From Tribonema minus (lineage: Eukaryota; Sar; Xanthophyceae; Tribonematales; Tribonemataceae): 64,000 nt of DNA. Every line of letters starts with the position of its first letter. Position 1 is the first letter of the stretch. The stretch spans positions 372,001-436,000 of the forward strand of contig JAFCMP010000017.1 in the NCBI GenBank assembly GCA_017506865.1, given 5' to 3'. Position numbers and translations under genes: made by a program. The notes beneath the pieces are model-generated. The model did not search any database. It had not been told where the DNA came from and saw only the letters and a program-made list of their open reading frames with translations. This document shows, in pieces, positions 1 through 12,062 of the stretch.

Positions 1-1
1 G

Positions 2-3000
2 CCAGGAGCCGGGGGCTCGCAACGGACCACCACCACCAGCAGTAGCGGCGATCAGCATCTGCTGCCGCAAGTAGGTCCTGTACCGCATGAAGACAGCGAC
101 GACGACGACCCCACCATCGGCAGCAGCGCCGGCGGCAACGACAGCCGCGGCGGCGGCGGCGGTGGTGGAGGCGGCGGCAGCGGCAGCAGCGGCGGTGGCA
201 GCGGCCACAATGCCAGGGCCGCCTGGCCACCACACACCATGCAACCGCCGCCATACCAACTGCCGCCGCCGGCTCATGCCGCCGCCGCCGCCGCCGCTGC
301 TGCTGCTACTGCACCTGCTGCCGCCGCTCCTCCCGCCTTACGAGGGTCAGGCGCCCGCCATCAGCTGCCTCCGAGCGCAGCGCCTGCCGGCGGGCAGGGC
401 TTGGGGGTGCTGGCTGCTGCGGGGGCGCGCATCGAGGCGACGCCTGCTCGCTCTCTGCCGAAAGCGCCCTTGGCGCCGCCGCCGGTGAAGTTCGAGGGCT
501 TCGTACCGGGCAGCGGCGGCAGCGGCGGCGGCAGCAGCGGCGGCGCGGCTGGCGCTCCGCGATGGCGCAGCACGCCGCGTGCCGCCGATACACGGCCATC
601 GACTCGCCAGACGGTAAGCTTGTGTGACCACCTACTTATATTGTCCATTTTGTGATGTTGATTGCAATTGCTATTGTACTGTGCTGAGCGTGGTGTCCCG
701 CAACAAAGGATCACTACGTGTCATAGCATGTTGTGTACTTCTATGCTGTTTCAGACGTGGCTCCTCTCTGTGCTCATTGTTTTGTATGGCCAGCATCTCT
801 CATAGTGTGTGGCTATTCCAATCAACGTCCCGCTTGCAGCTCGATTTACCGTTCAACTTTTACATTCAGACACGTTGTTGAACCTGATGCAGTCGCATAC
901 TCGCCTGGACTGGCTGCTGTAAGCAGAAGATGCCCTTCTCGGTCACTCACCAAATGCCTTTCCCATGACTCATACATCCCGTTGCTGCTGCACCTTGTTC
1001 AATGCAGCGCGGCATGGGCCGTCGATCAGCACGGGATATACAAGCTGCGCTCGCGCGGGCTTCGTCGGCACCAGCGGGGCTCGCCACGCAGCAGGGAGCC
1101 CAGGCGGACCAGCAGCAGCGCTCAGCGGGGCAGAAGCTGAGCGCTGTGGCGGCGGCAGCCAGGGCACAAGATGCATCAGCAGACTGGCTGGATCAGGTAC
1201 GTGACGCAACTATATTGAGAAATGAGTAGATGTTGGAGGACACCGCTGCAGACCAGATGCGTCATAGTATCAAGTCTGGTCACGTGATAGGCATCAGGCA
1301 CCACGCGAAAATGTTGAACTGCACCCCCCGCCCTCGGAGATACAGCGCGTAGTTGTGTCGTTTGTGCGGCGTGGTTTTCATCATCGCATGACAGCAGAGT
1401 GCATTGCGCAGTGCTAGAAATGTGGGATTTGACGTTCAAAATAAAGAGGCATTGAAACGAATGCAGGCACAGGAAGCACTACCACTGGGTACTTCAGCAT
1501 GGCATGGCTATCCGTTCAAACAACATGCAACATCATTGTGCACGTGCGCGGACTTAGAGAGTGACGCATAGATGATGCCATCAGCACAATCAATTCAATG
1601 TGTGGTAAGATCATATCATGTTCATCGTCATCTCACTCGGTGAGTGAATGTTGTGAGGCCTCTAGGGTTTGAGAACCGCCGCCACCGAAACCTAAGTAGT
1701 CTGTGATGAAGAGCACGTTGTGACACACATTTGCGGCAGCACTCCGGCTCGCGCGTGGAGATCTCACTCAACTGGGAGGGCCTGTGTGCAGGGAGACACC
1801 CATCACCAGTAGTATTATTGCCGAAGTGCGACTTCCCCTATGCAATCGCTGCATCCGTGGAGGCCCGCACACATTCACCCAGATTACGGCGTTGACTCAA
1901 GGTGGCACAGCGGATTCAGCTCTGGGCCTCAGGGCCAGGCATATAGTGGGCCTCAGGAGCCGGCAGAGCATCAGGTGACATGCTTCGTTTTACCTCAAGA
2001 GGCGCCAGCGTTTGCTTCTTGTGCAGCTGCACAATCCTTCAGGCAACAACTCACTTCGGTGGCGAGAGCGCGCGGCATTTTTTGTTGTGGGACTCTGTGC
2101 CGCTGCGCCCACTGCCTAGTGGTTTATACGCCTCCTGTGGAGACCTTTGTGCATGTTCTGTAGACCGTGGGTGACTTGCAACAACGCCGCTTGCGAGGCA
2201 CTGCGGAGTTTGCAGTAGGCGCGCGCGCACCCGCTCCCACTTAGCTGTTCATGCTATGTGTGTGAAAGTTGCTGGCTTCGTCTCCCATGTTGACAGTGAT
2301 TACGCGGGCAGCCGTACCGTCGCCGCGGTGTTGTGCAAAGTGAGCTCACCCTCGCAAACACTCACCACTAGGGGTTGGTTGATCGATTGATGTTTCATGA
2401 GCACGTGGCGCTACCTCAACTGCGTGCTTGTATGTCAACAAACTCGTTTTACTCATGGCTGTTGCCCCACAATCAGCAGCAATCTCTGTCAGGACTGTCA
2501 GTCTGCTGCTTGAGTAAACTTATGATCTTCACCCCCCCCCCCCCCCTCGCCCAGTCAGCCATGCTACTGTAATACCAATGCCTGTGCCCATCCTCAGGCG
2601 CCGCGCATGCCTCACACAGTCGCTAGGCCGTGCGCACCCCTCTATCCCAAGCCCGCTACGGACGGCCAAACCCAGGGCGTGGGCAGCTGAAGCTCAGCAG
2701 AGCTTAACCCCCTAACCCTAAGCAGTGCGCACAGTCTTGTCTTGTCTCAGACTCCCCCCCGCTCTTTCGCACCTGGATTCCTCGGCCCGCAACTGATACC
2801 CCCCCCCCACCCCCCCCATCCCCCCTCGCGCAGCTCCCTGAGCACATCCGCGGCGGCCCGCCTCACGAGGTCCCCGCTGCGCGCTGGGCGGCGGCAGCAG
2901 CAGACTCCTCCGATGATGGCGCGCGCAGCGCGGAGGAGGCCGGCGGCGGCAGCGGCGGCGGCGGCGACGAGGGCGGCAGCATGGCGGAGCTGCTAGAGGG

Positions 3001-6000
3001 GCAGGGGGAGGGCGAGGGGGAGGGGGGTGCCGTGGAGCGCTACGACGCGACGCTGTGGTCGCTGGACGACTCCATCCGCTTGCAGCGCCTCGTGGAGGTG
3101 TACGGGACGTCGAGGTGAGGGTTGGGGCTAGGGGTAGGGTTATGGTTGGGGGGCCAGGGTGAGGGGTAGGCGGCTCGTGGAGGTGTACGGGACGTCGAGG
3201 TGAGGGTTAGGGCTAGGGGTAGGGTTAGGATCAGGGCTAGGGGTAAGTGTAGGGTTAGGGTCAGGGGTAGAAGCAGCGCCGCCGCAGCGCCGCGGTGCGT
3301 ACTGTTCAGCGGGAACCGTGTACAGTTAAGCAGTACAGTGTTATGCTCCGAGATACTGGTACTGTTCAGCGGTACACACCATGTACTGTACTGTGCTCGC
3401 GGCGCTTGCATTGGATGATGGCGCCGCTGCTCAACAGCGCGCACGAGCGCAGTGCGGTGCGCGTTTGCGCCTCTCTGCATCACAGACCAAAAACCCCATG
3501 CGCTCGCCGCGCTTATGGCGGCTGGGTGTGACAGTGGTGCTGCTGCGCTGCGAGGGCGGCGGCGGGCGCGCTGGTGCGCTCTCTGCGTCAGCGCTCAGGG
3601 AATCTGCATGTGTCAGCGCTCAGCAAACCGCCGTCCGCACTTTGCATGATTTGCCGTGCGGACGCTGGCGCCGCAGCGCAGACGCACATAGCCGCCGGAC
3701 TGCTTGGAATGCTGCTGTACGCACGTAGCACGACGCAAGATGCCAGCATCACAATTGCGATCCTCGCCTGCGGCACACGCGACCGATCTCACAGCCCGTC
3801 GCGTCAATTCAGGTCCTCAAAAGTGCGCTCTCAAGAGATGAACACGGCCGGCTCACTGGACGCGTCTGATGCGCTTTCTCCACATCGAACACGTTCATGT
3901 ACCTGCAGATCCATGGAACTGGTCACGCGTCTCATTGTCAGCTCAAGGCAGTGCTCATCAACAGGAGCGCCGCGCCGCATGCGCAGCCGCTCGTCCGTCA
4001 CACTGCGTGCCGCGCCTGCTGCATCGTGAAGCTGCTGCTTGCACACACCGTCCGTGCTATGCCAGCAGCCGCGAGAGTGTATCGAGCGCGCACCCCCCCG
4101 TGCATACCATCCACGCCAAAAAGCACATGAGCTGATCCGCCGCGTCTGACCTCGTGTACAGTGGCAGAGCATGGCTCTCTTCATCTAATCCCCCCCCCCC
4201 CCCCCTACCGCCCCTGCCTCCCACTGCCTTGTGACCTCAGCTGATGCCCCCCCCCCCCCCCGCTCCCCCTCTTCCTCCATCGCCAGCCGGTGGTCGGAGG
4301 TCGCGCGCAACCTGCCCGGCAAGTCCGAGATGCAGTGCCTGCTGCACTGGCGCTACGCGCTCAACGAGGACCAGCAGGTGCGCGGCATTGGCAGCTGGAG
4401 CGTGGAGGAGGACGCGCGCCTGAAGGCGCTCGTCACCGTGCACGGCTGCAAGTGGGCGCTCGTGGCGCGCAGGTGAGGGAGTCGCGTGCTTGGAGCGTTT
4501 CACTTGAACTTGAAGTTTGAAGAGTGAGTGCTCGTCGCTGTGTATGGCTGCAAGTGGGCGCTCGTGTCGCGCAGGTGAGGGGGTCGCGGACGTCAGCGCT
4601 CATCACGTTTGGAGCGTCTCGCTGTACACTTGAAGTTTGAGCGCTCGTCGCTGCGCACGTCTGTACGTGGGCGCTCGTGGCGCGCAGGCGAGGGCGGTGC
4701 AAACGTCAGCGCTCGTCATATTGGAGTGTAATCACTTGGACTTGAAGCTGCAGCGCTGGTCGCAGTTGACCGCAGGCGACCGTGCGAGTGAGAGAGTCGA
4801 ACAGTGCCGCGAGCGCTGCCTTAACATGCCCAGATCCCTCTAATCCTGTATCGAACCCTAGACTTCCATAAAGTGCGCCCCTAGCCCTTTAACCCTGTCC
4901 CAAATCCTATCTCTCCATAGGCCGTGGCCGTAGCCCTTGTTGGTGACCAGCGCCGCATCTCTCACCGCCCTCGCCCCCGCGCAGCATGCCCGGCCGCGTC
5001 GCCAAGCAGTGCCGCGGGCGTTACTTCAACCTCCTAGATCCCTCTGACCCTATCCCAAACCGTAATTCTCCATACGCTGTACCCTGACCCTTGTTGGTGA
5101 CCAACGCCGCATCTCTCGCCACCCCCGCCCCCGCGCAGCATGCCCGGCCGCATCACCAAGCAACCACCCTGATCCCCCTTGCACCACCCCAAACGCCTAT
5201 CCTTACCCTTTGGCGACCGCTTTTACAAAATCTGTTCGGTTTTGAATATACAACCAACAGGATTGGAAGACCCCAACCCTAACCCTGTAGCAACCACCGC
5301 TGTATCGCTCGCCCTCGCCTTGCAGCATGCCCGGCCGCGTGGCCAAGCAGTGCCGCGAGCGCTACCTCAACCACCTAGATCCGAAGCTGCAGCGCGGACC
5401 GTGGACGCCGGAGGAGGAGCAGGTGCTGCTGCGCCTGTGCGAGGGGCAGAACCGGCAGTGGGCCGAGATCTGCCGCCAGCTGCCGGGGCGCTCGTACAAT
5501 GACGTCAAGAACAGGTGCGTCACATGCGCCAGGCACTTGAAGTTTGTGTTGGGCTCTTTTGTTGTGTTTTGAGGTTGGCAACGGCGTCAAGAACAGGTGC
5601 GTCACACGCGCCAGGCACTTGAAGTTCATGTTGGGCTCTCTTTGTTGTCTTCTGAAGTTGGCAACGGCGTCAAGAACAGGTGCGTTCGCGCGCCGAGCAC
5701 TTTGAAGTTGATTTCGGGCTTTCTTTTTTGTGTCCTGGGCTTGACAACGACAATCAAGATTAGATGCGTTCGCGCGCGAGTGACGCATGGTACACAGATG
5801 CTCGGAGGCTCGTGTTGGGCGCTTTCGCATCCTGAGCTTGGCAATGGCGTCATGAACGGTGTGCGTTTGCGCGCCGGTGACGGCGCAATACCGAAGCACC
5901 TGCTTTGGAGCTCACGTATGTTGGGCTGTTTTGCGTCCTGGGCGGAAGCTCACGACCTGTGTACGGTGTTGTTGCGGTGCGCGGCAATGAGCGCGCGGTC

Positions 6001-6426
6001 GAGCATGTGCAGGCAGCGGCAGTGAGTGATGTAGGGGCCAACTTCAAGAAGCACTGCACTGACACCAGACGATTTCATCAGGGGCACAGCGGGCACTCGG
6101 GGCTGTGCGGGCAGAGTGCGAGCCCGCTCGCTGCATCAGCGCATACAAACACACGCACTGCGGATCACTTCTGATGCCGCCGCTGCCGATCGCTGCCACG
6201 CCCGTCGCCCGCCAGGTACAACCTCATACAGCGGCGGTTGAAGCGCGCCAGCAAGAAGGCCGCCGCAGCCGCCGCCGGCGCCGGCGGCGGCGCACTGTCT
6301 AACGCGGAGGAGGAGGGCCCCGGCTCGCCATATGGCTCTGCGCACGGCGAAGGCAGCAGCAGCGATCAACCGCCGAGCGGCGGCGGCGGCGGCGCGCAGG
6401 GCGCAGCGTTCGGCTCGCTCGGGTAA
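2..6426 (+). CDS. three-repeat MYB (R1R2R3) transcription factor, 5' partial
   Basis: Probable nuclear DNA-binding regulator. Exons read as: up to 613 (open from base 2, so the start lies upstream), 1008-1196, a possible exon 1813-1974, 2834-3114, 4287-4472, 5326-5514 and 6216-6426 (TAA). All junction phases match. The first exons encode Gly/Ser/Ala/Pro-rich sequence with an acidic D-S-D-D-D-D stretch. Three MYB repeats then follow: R1 (W-S-L-D-D ... W-S-E-V-A ... H-W-R-Y), R2 (S-W-S-V-E-E-D ... K-W-A-L-V-A ... Q-C-R-E-R-Y) and R3 (P-W-T-P-E-E-E ... Q-W-A-E-I ... N-D-V-K-N-R-Y). They have the regular tryptophan spacing of c-MYB/3R-MYB proteins. The C-terminus is basic, then Gly/Ser-rich. Exon 1008-1196 holds a Q-Q-Q-R-S-A-G segment made by a dispersed repeat motif. 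R1 ends, R2 ends and R3 ends are all flanked by duplicated splice junctions in the introns. Family assignment is strong; the 1813-1974 exon and the upstream start are uncertain. Confidence 0.85.
3088..3275 (+). repeat. duplicated exon-end/donor of MYB exon 2834-3114, with telomere-like repeats
   Basis: The last about 27 bases of the exon plus the donor (GTGAGGGT) and following intron recur with the donor at 3200, exactly 85 bases after the real donor at 3115. Both copies run into degenerate TTAGGG-like repeats (gggttagggctaggggtagg). The upstream donor joins the R1 exon to 4287 in phase. The second copy is a complete decoy donor preceded by identical exon sequence. Confidence 0.8.
4415..4700 (+). 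repeat. tandem copies of the donor end of MYB exon 4287-4472
   Basis: The exon end (gggcgctcgtggcgcgcag then GTGAGG) recurs with donors at about 4575 and 4688, the latter decayed to GC. Spacings are about 102 and 113 bases. Each copy keeps 30-40 bases of exon-like sequence and a CTTGAAGTTTGA-like intron segment. Only the first copy is contiguous with the R2 reading frame. Confidence 0.8.
4798..5200 (+). repeat. three decayed upstream copies of the start of MYB exon 5326-5514
   Basis: The working exon begins after CAG at 5325 with CATGCCCGGCCGC. Copies of this start, including the CAG acceptor, begin at 4985 (about 60 bases of exon homology, then divergence) and 5139 (about 25 bases). A more degenerate copy lies at about 4800-4845 (cagtgccgcgagcgctgcc). 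All precede the working acceptor, so they are pseudo-exon starts inside the intron. Confidence 0.8.
5498..5880 (+). repeat. about 83-bp minisatellite anchored on the donor of MYB exon 5326-5514
   Basis: The exon end (gtcaagaacag) and donor (GTGCGT) recur with junctions at 5515, 5597 and 5680. Weaker copies lie near 5764 and 5859, giving five units of about 83 bases. Each carries the exon tail, donor, a CACTTGAAGTT segment and a T-rich part. The first donor joins to the exon at 6216 in phase. Confidence 0.8.
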
Positions 6427-8039
6427 CCAGCGATGTGCAAAGTCTACCTCCGTTTGTGTTCTCCTCTCTCCATCCCCCCTTCTTCGAACAGAGCGTAGTT
6501 GGTGCCAGGGCGCGCCCCGGGCCACACGTGGCCTCGCAGGCAGCGCGAGCGCGCGCCGCTGGCAAGACGGCGACTACGGATGCTGCGACAAAACAGAAAG
6601 ATGAAGTTGAAGTTGGGCTCTCAATGTGTAGGTGCGTTGGGTAGGGAGCGGGGTACAGAGCGTGTTTCGCGCGCGGAGTTTCTGGGAGTCTTTCGGAATC
6701 TATCAAATGCACGTGCTAGAGGACGCGGGGGGGGAGTTTTTGCTGAGCGCTGCTGCTTGGCTGTCTGTGCTTTTGTGCATGCTGCCGGCTGTGCAGGATC
6801 ATATGCTGCGGCCCCATGTTTTGCTTGTTTGAGCGCTGCAGCTTGCTTGCCTTGCGTGCGTGCGCATGCTGCCAGCTGCACACTGTGCCGTGTTCTGCTG
6901 GTGCAGTTGAGGTCATGGGTTGAAGTTTAGACAGCACTGCATAATTGCAAAGGCACTGGGGGGGGGGGGGGGGGCATATAGTGTGTTGGTGCTTTGGGCT
7001 TTCGTGGGTGAGCGCCTGCGTGCTTTCCCACGATGTATGATCCACAGCTCGCAGATGGCTTCACTCCCTGCGTGCTCACATGACACCAGATGTCATGCAA
7101 CATACCTCTCTGACAATGGATGCCCTGCATCTGAAGGCATCGCGTCTGGATTGGACGCCAGCGTGCCAGAATACCATCACGCTTGCTTCGCATCTGGCAC
7201 AGGCGCGCATGCCTTCAACATGTTGTCGTGGTGCAGTGCATGGCAAGAACGTGGTGTCATTGTGTGGCATAACATGCGTGCATTACGCAACACATGGCTG
7301 GCGATCAGTGCTTGTTTGTAAATTACCAATACTAGTAATAGCAGGTTTGGCCAGGTCACTGGATCTTTATGAGCACACCGGCATGTTGGACACCAATGCG
7401 GACACTAGATGCTTGTCGCAATGCCGAGAGCATGAGAAGCAAGAGGAGTTCTGCAGCTTGCACCTGTATGTGTATGTACAATGTCAGTGTTTGCAGACAT
7501 CAAATCAGTGTTACCCTGGCACAGATGCACCGACAGCTCAGACGATTTTATGAACAACTGTGCAGTCCAGGCGGAACACATGCTGTTCAGAGTAAATCGC
7601 ATACATGTACCCTGAAGCATGCACATTGCATGTCTGCTACTGAGCACAGGCAGGCCTGATGCTTCCACCAGCATCGATACATACACTGGCACAACAGCGG
7701 TGAGGCTCGAGTACTTTAATTAATTCTCGCTCAGGGCACGAAAAAGCCCAGATGACACCTTGAGACTCTGCGTCTGAAATGTCCACGATGGGTGTTGCTG
7801 GTGCTGCTTCCTCATGAGGAGCACATCAAGTTCGGCATGGCGCAGCGCAAGCGCAGCAACAATGGCAGAGCGCATGGCATCCATCAGCACACAAAATGCA
7901 CATCAAATGTATTTCAAACATGATGTGATGGAATTTACAAGGTGGGACACGATGAAGGCGCTTCCTTGAGTCAGCGACCGCAAGTGGATCCACATGCATG
8001 CCGCAGTGTAACTGTAAAGCTGGTGCTCACTACAAGAAG
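6427..8039. other. gene-free interval between MYB and decarboxylase genes
   Basis: Downstream of the MYB stop and downstream of the convergent decarboxylase. I see no reading frame with coding character. It holds a GTTGAAGTTG-type motif near 6603, a poly-G run at about 6959-6974, and a copy of a dispersed repeat at 7711-7756. Confidence 0.5.
7711..7756 (+). repeat. dispersed repeat B (copy 1)
   Basis: A 46-bp segment containing tctcgctcagggc and cgaaaaagcccagatga is nearly identical to 47524-47570. A weaker relative lies at 36215-36247. The core GGGC...GCCC can form a short hairpin. The second copy lies just beyond the 3' end of the retrotransposon fragment at 47677-48723, so this copy may be a truncated element tail. 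Confidence 0.55.
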
Positions 8040-11000
8040 TCATTCCCAGAATGCCAGTGTCTGAGCGGTGCTCTGCACCTTAATCGGTGTAAAGCAGTAG
8101 TCCGACCGCGCGCCGGGCTGCGGCGGCGCGCTTCTAGCGACCAGATACACGGGCAATGGCGTGCGCGAATTGTACATGGAGTACATGGACGTACAGTACG
8201 CCCCCGTGTCGTGAATGCAGATGATGTCCCCTGCAGCGACTTGCGGCAGTGGCAGCGCGCGCGCTAGTAGGTCGCCGCTGAAGCACAGAGGACCTGCCAC
8301 GTTGTGAGGGACCATGGGGCGCGCTGCGATGCACCGGCGTACCGCGCCTGAGACCGGCGAATTGAACGCAGAGAGAGCGAGAACGTCATCATGAGGGCTA
8401 TGGCGGCCAGGTACAGACAGTAGTTTGCTAAACGCTCGGGGCGAGAAGCATGTAACTTGAGGTGTAGGTGTTCTACGATGCGCTGCCCGTTTCTGTCCTT
8501 GTCACTTAAAACATCAATGTTTCCAAGAGCAATAGGTACTCATGCGACACACCTACAACATGGCATTTCCACAGCCACAAGTGGAATATAATAAAAGTAC
8601 TCATGCACAGATAATTGGCAATCACGTCTCACGAAGTATGAAGCCTCCTTGCCAACTGATCTTCAGCGCCACGTCAGTGCTCAGCAGTCATGAGCAGATG
8701 TGGTACACGGCAATTGAATTGAAGGCCCCTAGGGCAGACTTGACAAAACTTGACAAAACTAGTATTTTCTCGGGACAAGAATTTTCTGATGGTACCGTAC
8801 CGGCTCCGGGGACACCTACCGTCGCGTCCGAACACCGAAAGCCGCTGAAACCATTCCGCTGGCCTGTACGCCTGCCTGACGAATTGGTTGGCCCCGGTGT
8901 GGAGGACAGCAGTGGGCACGCCTCCGCAGCTCTTGAGACCCGCCACACAGCTGAGGGTCACACCGGCCTGCACATGGAGGGGAAACGTGTGTTGGCGCCA
9001 TGGCGTATAGGCAGCAGAGAGGCACACAGGCCGCTCCAGATACATATCCCGCCAGCCTTGGTCGTACATGAGGTCATAGCAGCGTCAGCAGCAGCGACAA
9101 ACGATGCACCTTTCTGTTAATGCCTGCCTACCTTCGCGACGATGCTGCGTCCGAACTCGGTGATGACCTCGAACTCCCCTGTGAACAGCTCTGGCACGGT
9201 GGCCCTGAGGCTGGCGGCGTAGTCCGCAAAGCTCATGCCCGCCATGGCTGGTTCGTTTGAGCGATAGTTGGTGCACAAACCGCCGCCTATGTCTATCACA
9301 ACCACCTGCCGCGCATCGAAGCAGACACACAACAGAGTTTGTGCAAAGCATGGGCAGCCTTTTTGTACAGCGTACTGCCACTGTGACCAGTGGTTGCCAT
9401 CGGGTGACAATGGATACTGACACAGGGGATGTAATGACGCACATATCACAATCTCGGTCATGCACAAAGCACTCCATAAAGAGTGCACCATCAATGAAGG
9501 GTGCCTTGCAGCTTTTGTATGAATGGCCGTTGCACAAATACTGAAGTGCCACACACACGTGTATACTACAGGCCCCTACAGTGCGCTACATACTGTTGCA
9601 AGAGGCCTCGCAGGCAGTAGATGCGCAGGACGTCAACATCCCTACAAGTGCGAGCATTTGTTGTGCTGAGTGAGGCTAGCTCTGTGATGATGGTTGGCGG
9701 CTGTCTTCTTGCCAACAACTATTGACGAGCTAAACTTGCCGCAGTAGGAACCTCATGCTATTGGCAATCCCACCCAAGCAACTCAGCGGCTCAAGTGTTA
9801 CATACACCACAAGCAGACATAGTTCCTGCATATGCTTCCACACTCATTGTAGCACGTGTTAAGAGAGCCCCTGTGAGGCAGGTTAAGAGCATCAATTTGG
9901 TCTGTTGTTGGACAGTACACCTCTGCGGAGTAACTCAATGCTGACAACAGCTTGCAAAATAATAAGTGCCTGGCTGACACTACACATGAGCGCATAGCTG
10001 GGCGACACCCGCGACCGCGCTCAACATCACCATCCTGATTGCCGCAACATGACCGAAATACCCAAATAGCACTCAGTGAAAATGCCGACTCAGACTCAGA
10101 CCCACTCACCTGCCGCCGCGCAACGGCGGCGTTGACGCGCCGCGCAAAGTCCACCGCCGCGCGCACGCCCGTCACCAGCATCGCCGTGGAGCAGCCCTGG
10201 CTGCCCACGTGACAGTGCACGCACGTCAGCCACGCGTGACGCCGGTACAGGCCCACGAGATCGTCGATTCGTGCCGGCTCCAGCGCCTCGCCAAATTTGC
10301 TCGCCGCCGTGGCAGTGCTCGTGTGCCCTATCGTCCCCTCCCCCACCAGGGGGTTAATCCGCAGCCCCGCGCGCCAGCCGCGCGCGTCGCCGCCGCCTGC
10401 GCCGCATGTGCCGCCTGCGCAGCCTGTGCTGCTGCAGCTGCTGCCGCCGCCGCCCGCGCAAGTGCTGTGAGCGCTGCTGCCGGTGCCGTCGTCGCCTGCG
10501 CCGCCATCCGCGCCGCCGAGAGTATCGGCGTGAGTGCCGGCGCAAGTCCGACAGTGACCACCACCATCACACAAATGGCTTCTGCCACTGCTGCCGCCTG
10601 CTGCGCTGTCGCCGCCGCCGTCGCTGCCGCCTCCCGCGCTGCTGCCGGCAGCACTGCTGCCACAGGAGCACTGAGTGCGTGCAGGCGCGGCGCTGCCGCC
10701 GCCGCCGCCGTCGGCGCCTCTACACCCGCCGCCGGCGCAGCAGCTGCGGCCGCCTCCGCCACCGCCGCCGCCGCCGCTGCTGCTGCCGCCGTCATCACCG
10801 CCGCACGCCGCCTCCGCCGCGAGCACGTCGGCGAGCGCTGCCACCTCGCTGGCGCTGTCGAGGTTGACCAGCGCGCCAGCGCTCAGCGCGGCGCGCAGGT
10901 CCGCGCGCGTCTTGCACGGCGAGTCGTACACGAGCGCGCGCGCGGGGAAGCCGCAGCGGCGCGCATGCAGCAGCTCCTCGCGTGACGCGCACTCGGCGCC

Positions 11001-11555
11001 GAGGCCCGCCGCACGCACGCGCGCAAGAACGCCCTTGAGGGGGTTGGCCTTGATTGCTGGGGGGCAGCGGGCGGCGGGCGGGAGGGAGGGGGAGCGTGGT
11101 GCACGTTAATGTGCCTGGTCTGGGGTGTGCTTCATTGCACGTGCGGCGCTACGGCAGATGACGTTGAAGTTGCTGGCCATCACGTGTGGCGCGTCAGCTC
11201 TGAGGGCTGGTCTGCAATTTCATTGCATCAGCGCAATGACGGCCGCATATGTTTGTAAAGTAAGATGCAGCGGTGGGATTGACCGAGACTGTGCCAGTAT
11301 CGCAGCGCAGGCGCACGCAGCTGACGCACCATAAGCGTGCAGCCAGTTGTCTGGAAACGCCGCTTTCAGGCTGGCAATCTGCGCATCCAGTACAGCTGCA
11401 TCAATCAGCTCCACTGCTGGGCACTCATCGCTGCCCAGGTTCAGCTGCGACACAGCAGCGCGCACCACTCCCTCCACTGCGCCCGCCCACTCGTCGTGTC
11501 TGCGGGCGGCCCGAACACATGCAGGATGCACTGATTCCTCGATTGCAGCCTGATC
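8040..11555 (-). CDS. fold-type III PLP-dependent decarboxylase (Orn/DAP/Arg decarboxylase family)
   Basis: Probably decarboxylates an amino acid such as diaminopimelate, ornithine or arginine; the substrate is not settled. Exons on the minus strand: 11555-11330, 11056-10110, 9305-9132, 8967-8820 and 8323-8040 (TGA), all in phase, giving about 592 residues. A leader exon upstream is likely because exon 1 opens at an acceptor. Motifs in order: H-A-Y-A-I-K-A-N (PLP lysine, formed across intron 1), H-C-H-V-G-S-Q, V-I-D-I-G-G-G-L (phosphate loop), E-F-G-R-S-I-V-A-K (usually E-P-G-R), P-L-C-F-S-G-D (catalytic Cys/Asp region) and D-T-G-A-Y-C-T-S-M. The barrel is interrupted in exon 2 by about 150 residues of Gly/Ser/Ala/Cys low complexity between A-L-A-D-V-L-A and G-W-R-A-G-L-R-I-N-P. 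It is divergent from NAGS. Confidence 0.85.
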
Positions 11556-12062
11556 CTGTGAGTTCTAGCAAGGGCTGAAGTGAGGTGAGGTGAGGCGCAT
11601 GCAAACGACGATACTCTCTGGGCAAGTGCAACAATGGCATAGTTGAGGTATAGGGATGATAGCTGACTCTGAGCGGCACAAATCGATTCACATTATGAGT
11701 GCGCTCGATGCACTGCTGACTGACCTACTGGTGTCATAGTGCGTTGCTGGTGCTGGAGGAGCTGAAGATGCTGCCAGATCTGAATCGCTGGGGTGCATAA
11801 TTAATACACTGAGAGCAGCCCGCCAACGATTAGCAGGGTCGGATCAACCACTGCTGGCACCCGGCGATCCACAGTGGTGGGTACACCACCGTGCAGATCC
11901 AAGAGTGCCTCACTCCTGGGATCGCAAGATGTCACTTCAAGTTTACACAAGTTCGTACTTGAAATTTGCGCTTGAAGTTCTTGGCCTGAAGTCGAACACC
12001 GTTGTTTCAGTGAGCTCGTGTTGTGTGGTTGCGCGGGCAACGCGTGGGCGCAAGAGAAAGTT
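11556..12062. promoter_or_regulatory. divergent interval between decarboxylase and NAGS
   Basis: About 500 bases separate the first visible exon of the decarboxylase from the NAGS ATG. The first exon and 5' UTR of the decarboxylase and the promoters of both genes should lie here. No TATA box or clear motif stands out. CTTCAAGTTT/CTTGAAGTTC repeats occur at about 11935-11975. Confidence 0.35.

Noticed and set aside
306..714. Several long minus-strand reading frames over the first exon
   Set aside because: They mirror GC-rich, trinucleotide-repetitive coding sequence on the + strand, are Arg-rich, and have no splice or family support.
10209..10985. 258-codon + strand frame opposite the decarboxylase insert
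   Set aside because: Almost pure Ala/Arg from GC-rich repeats; the minus strand carries the conserved enzyme.
11740..11800. Short leucine-rich + strand frame (L-L-V-L-E-E-L-K-M-L-P)
   Set aside because: Too short, no start, and no exon to join it to; left as chance.
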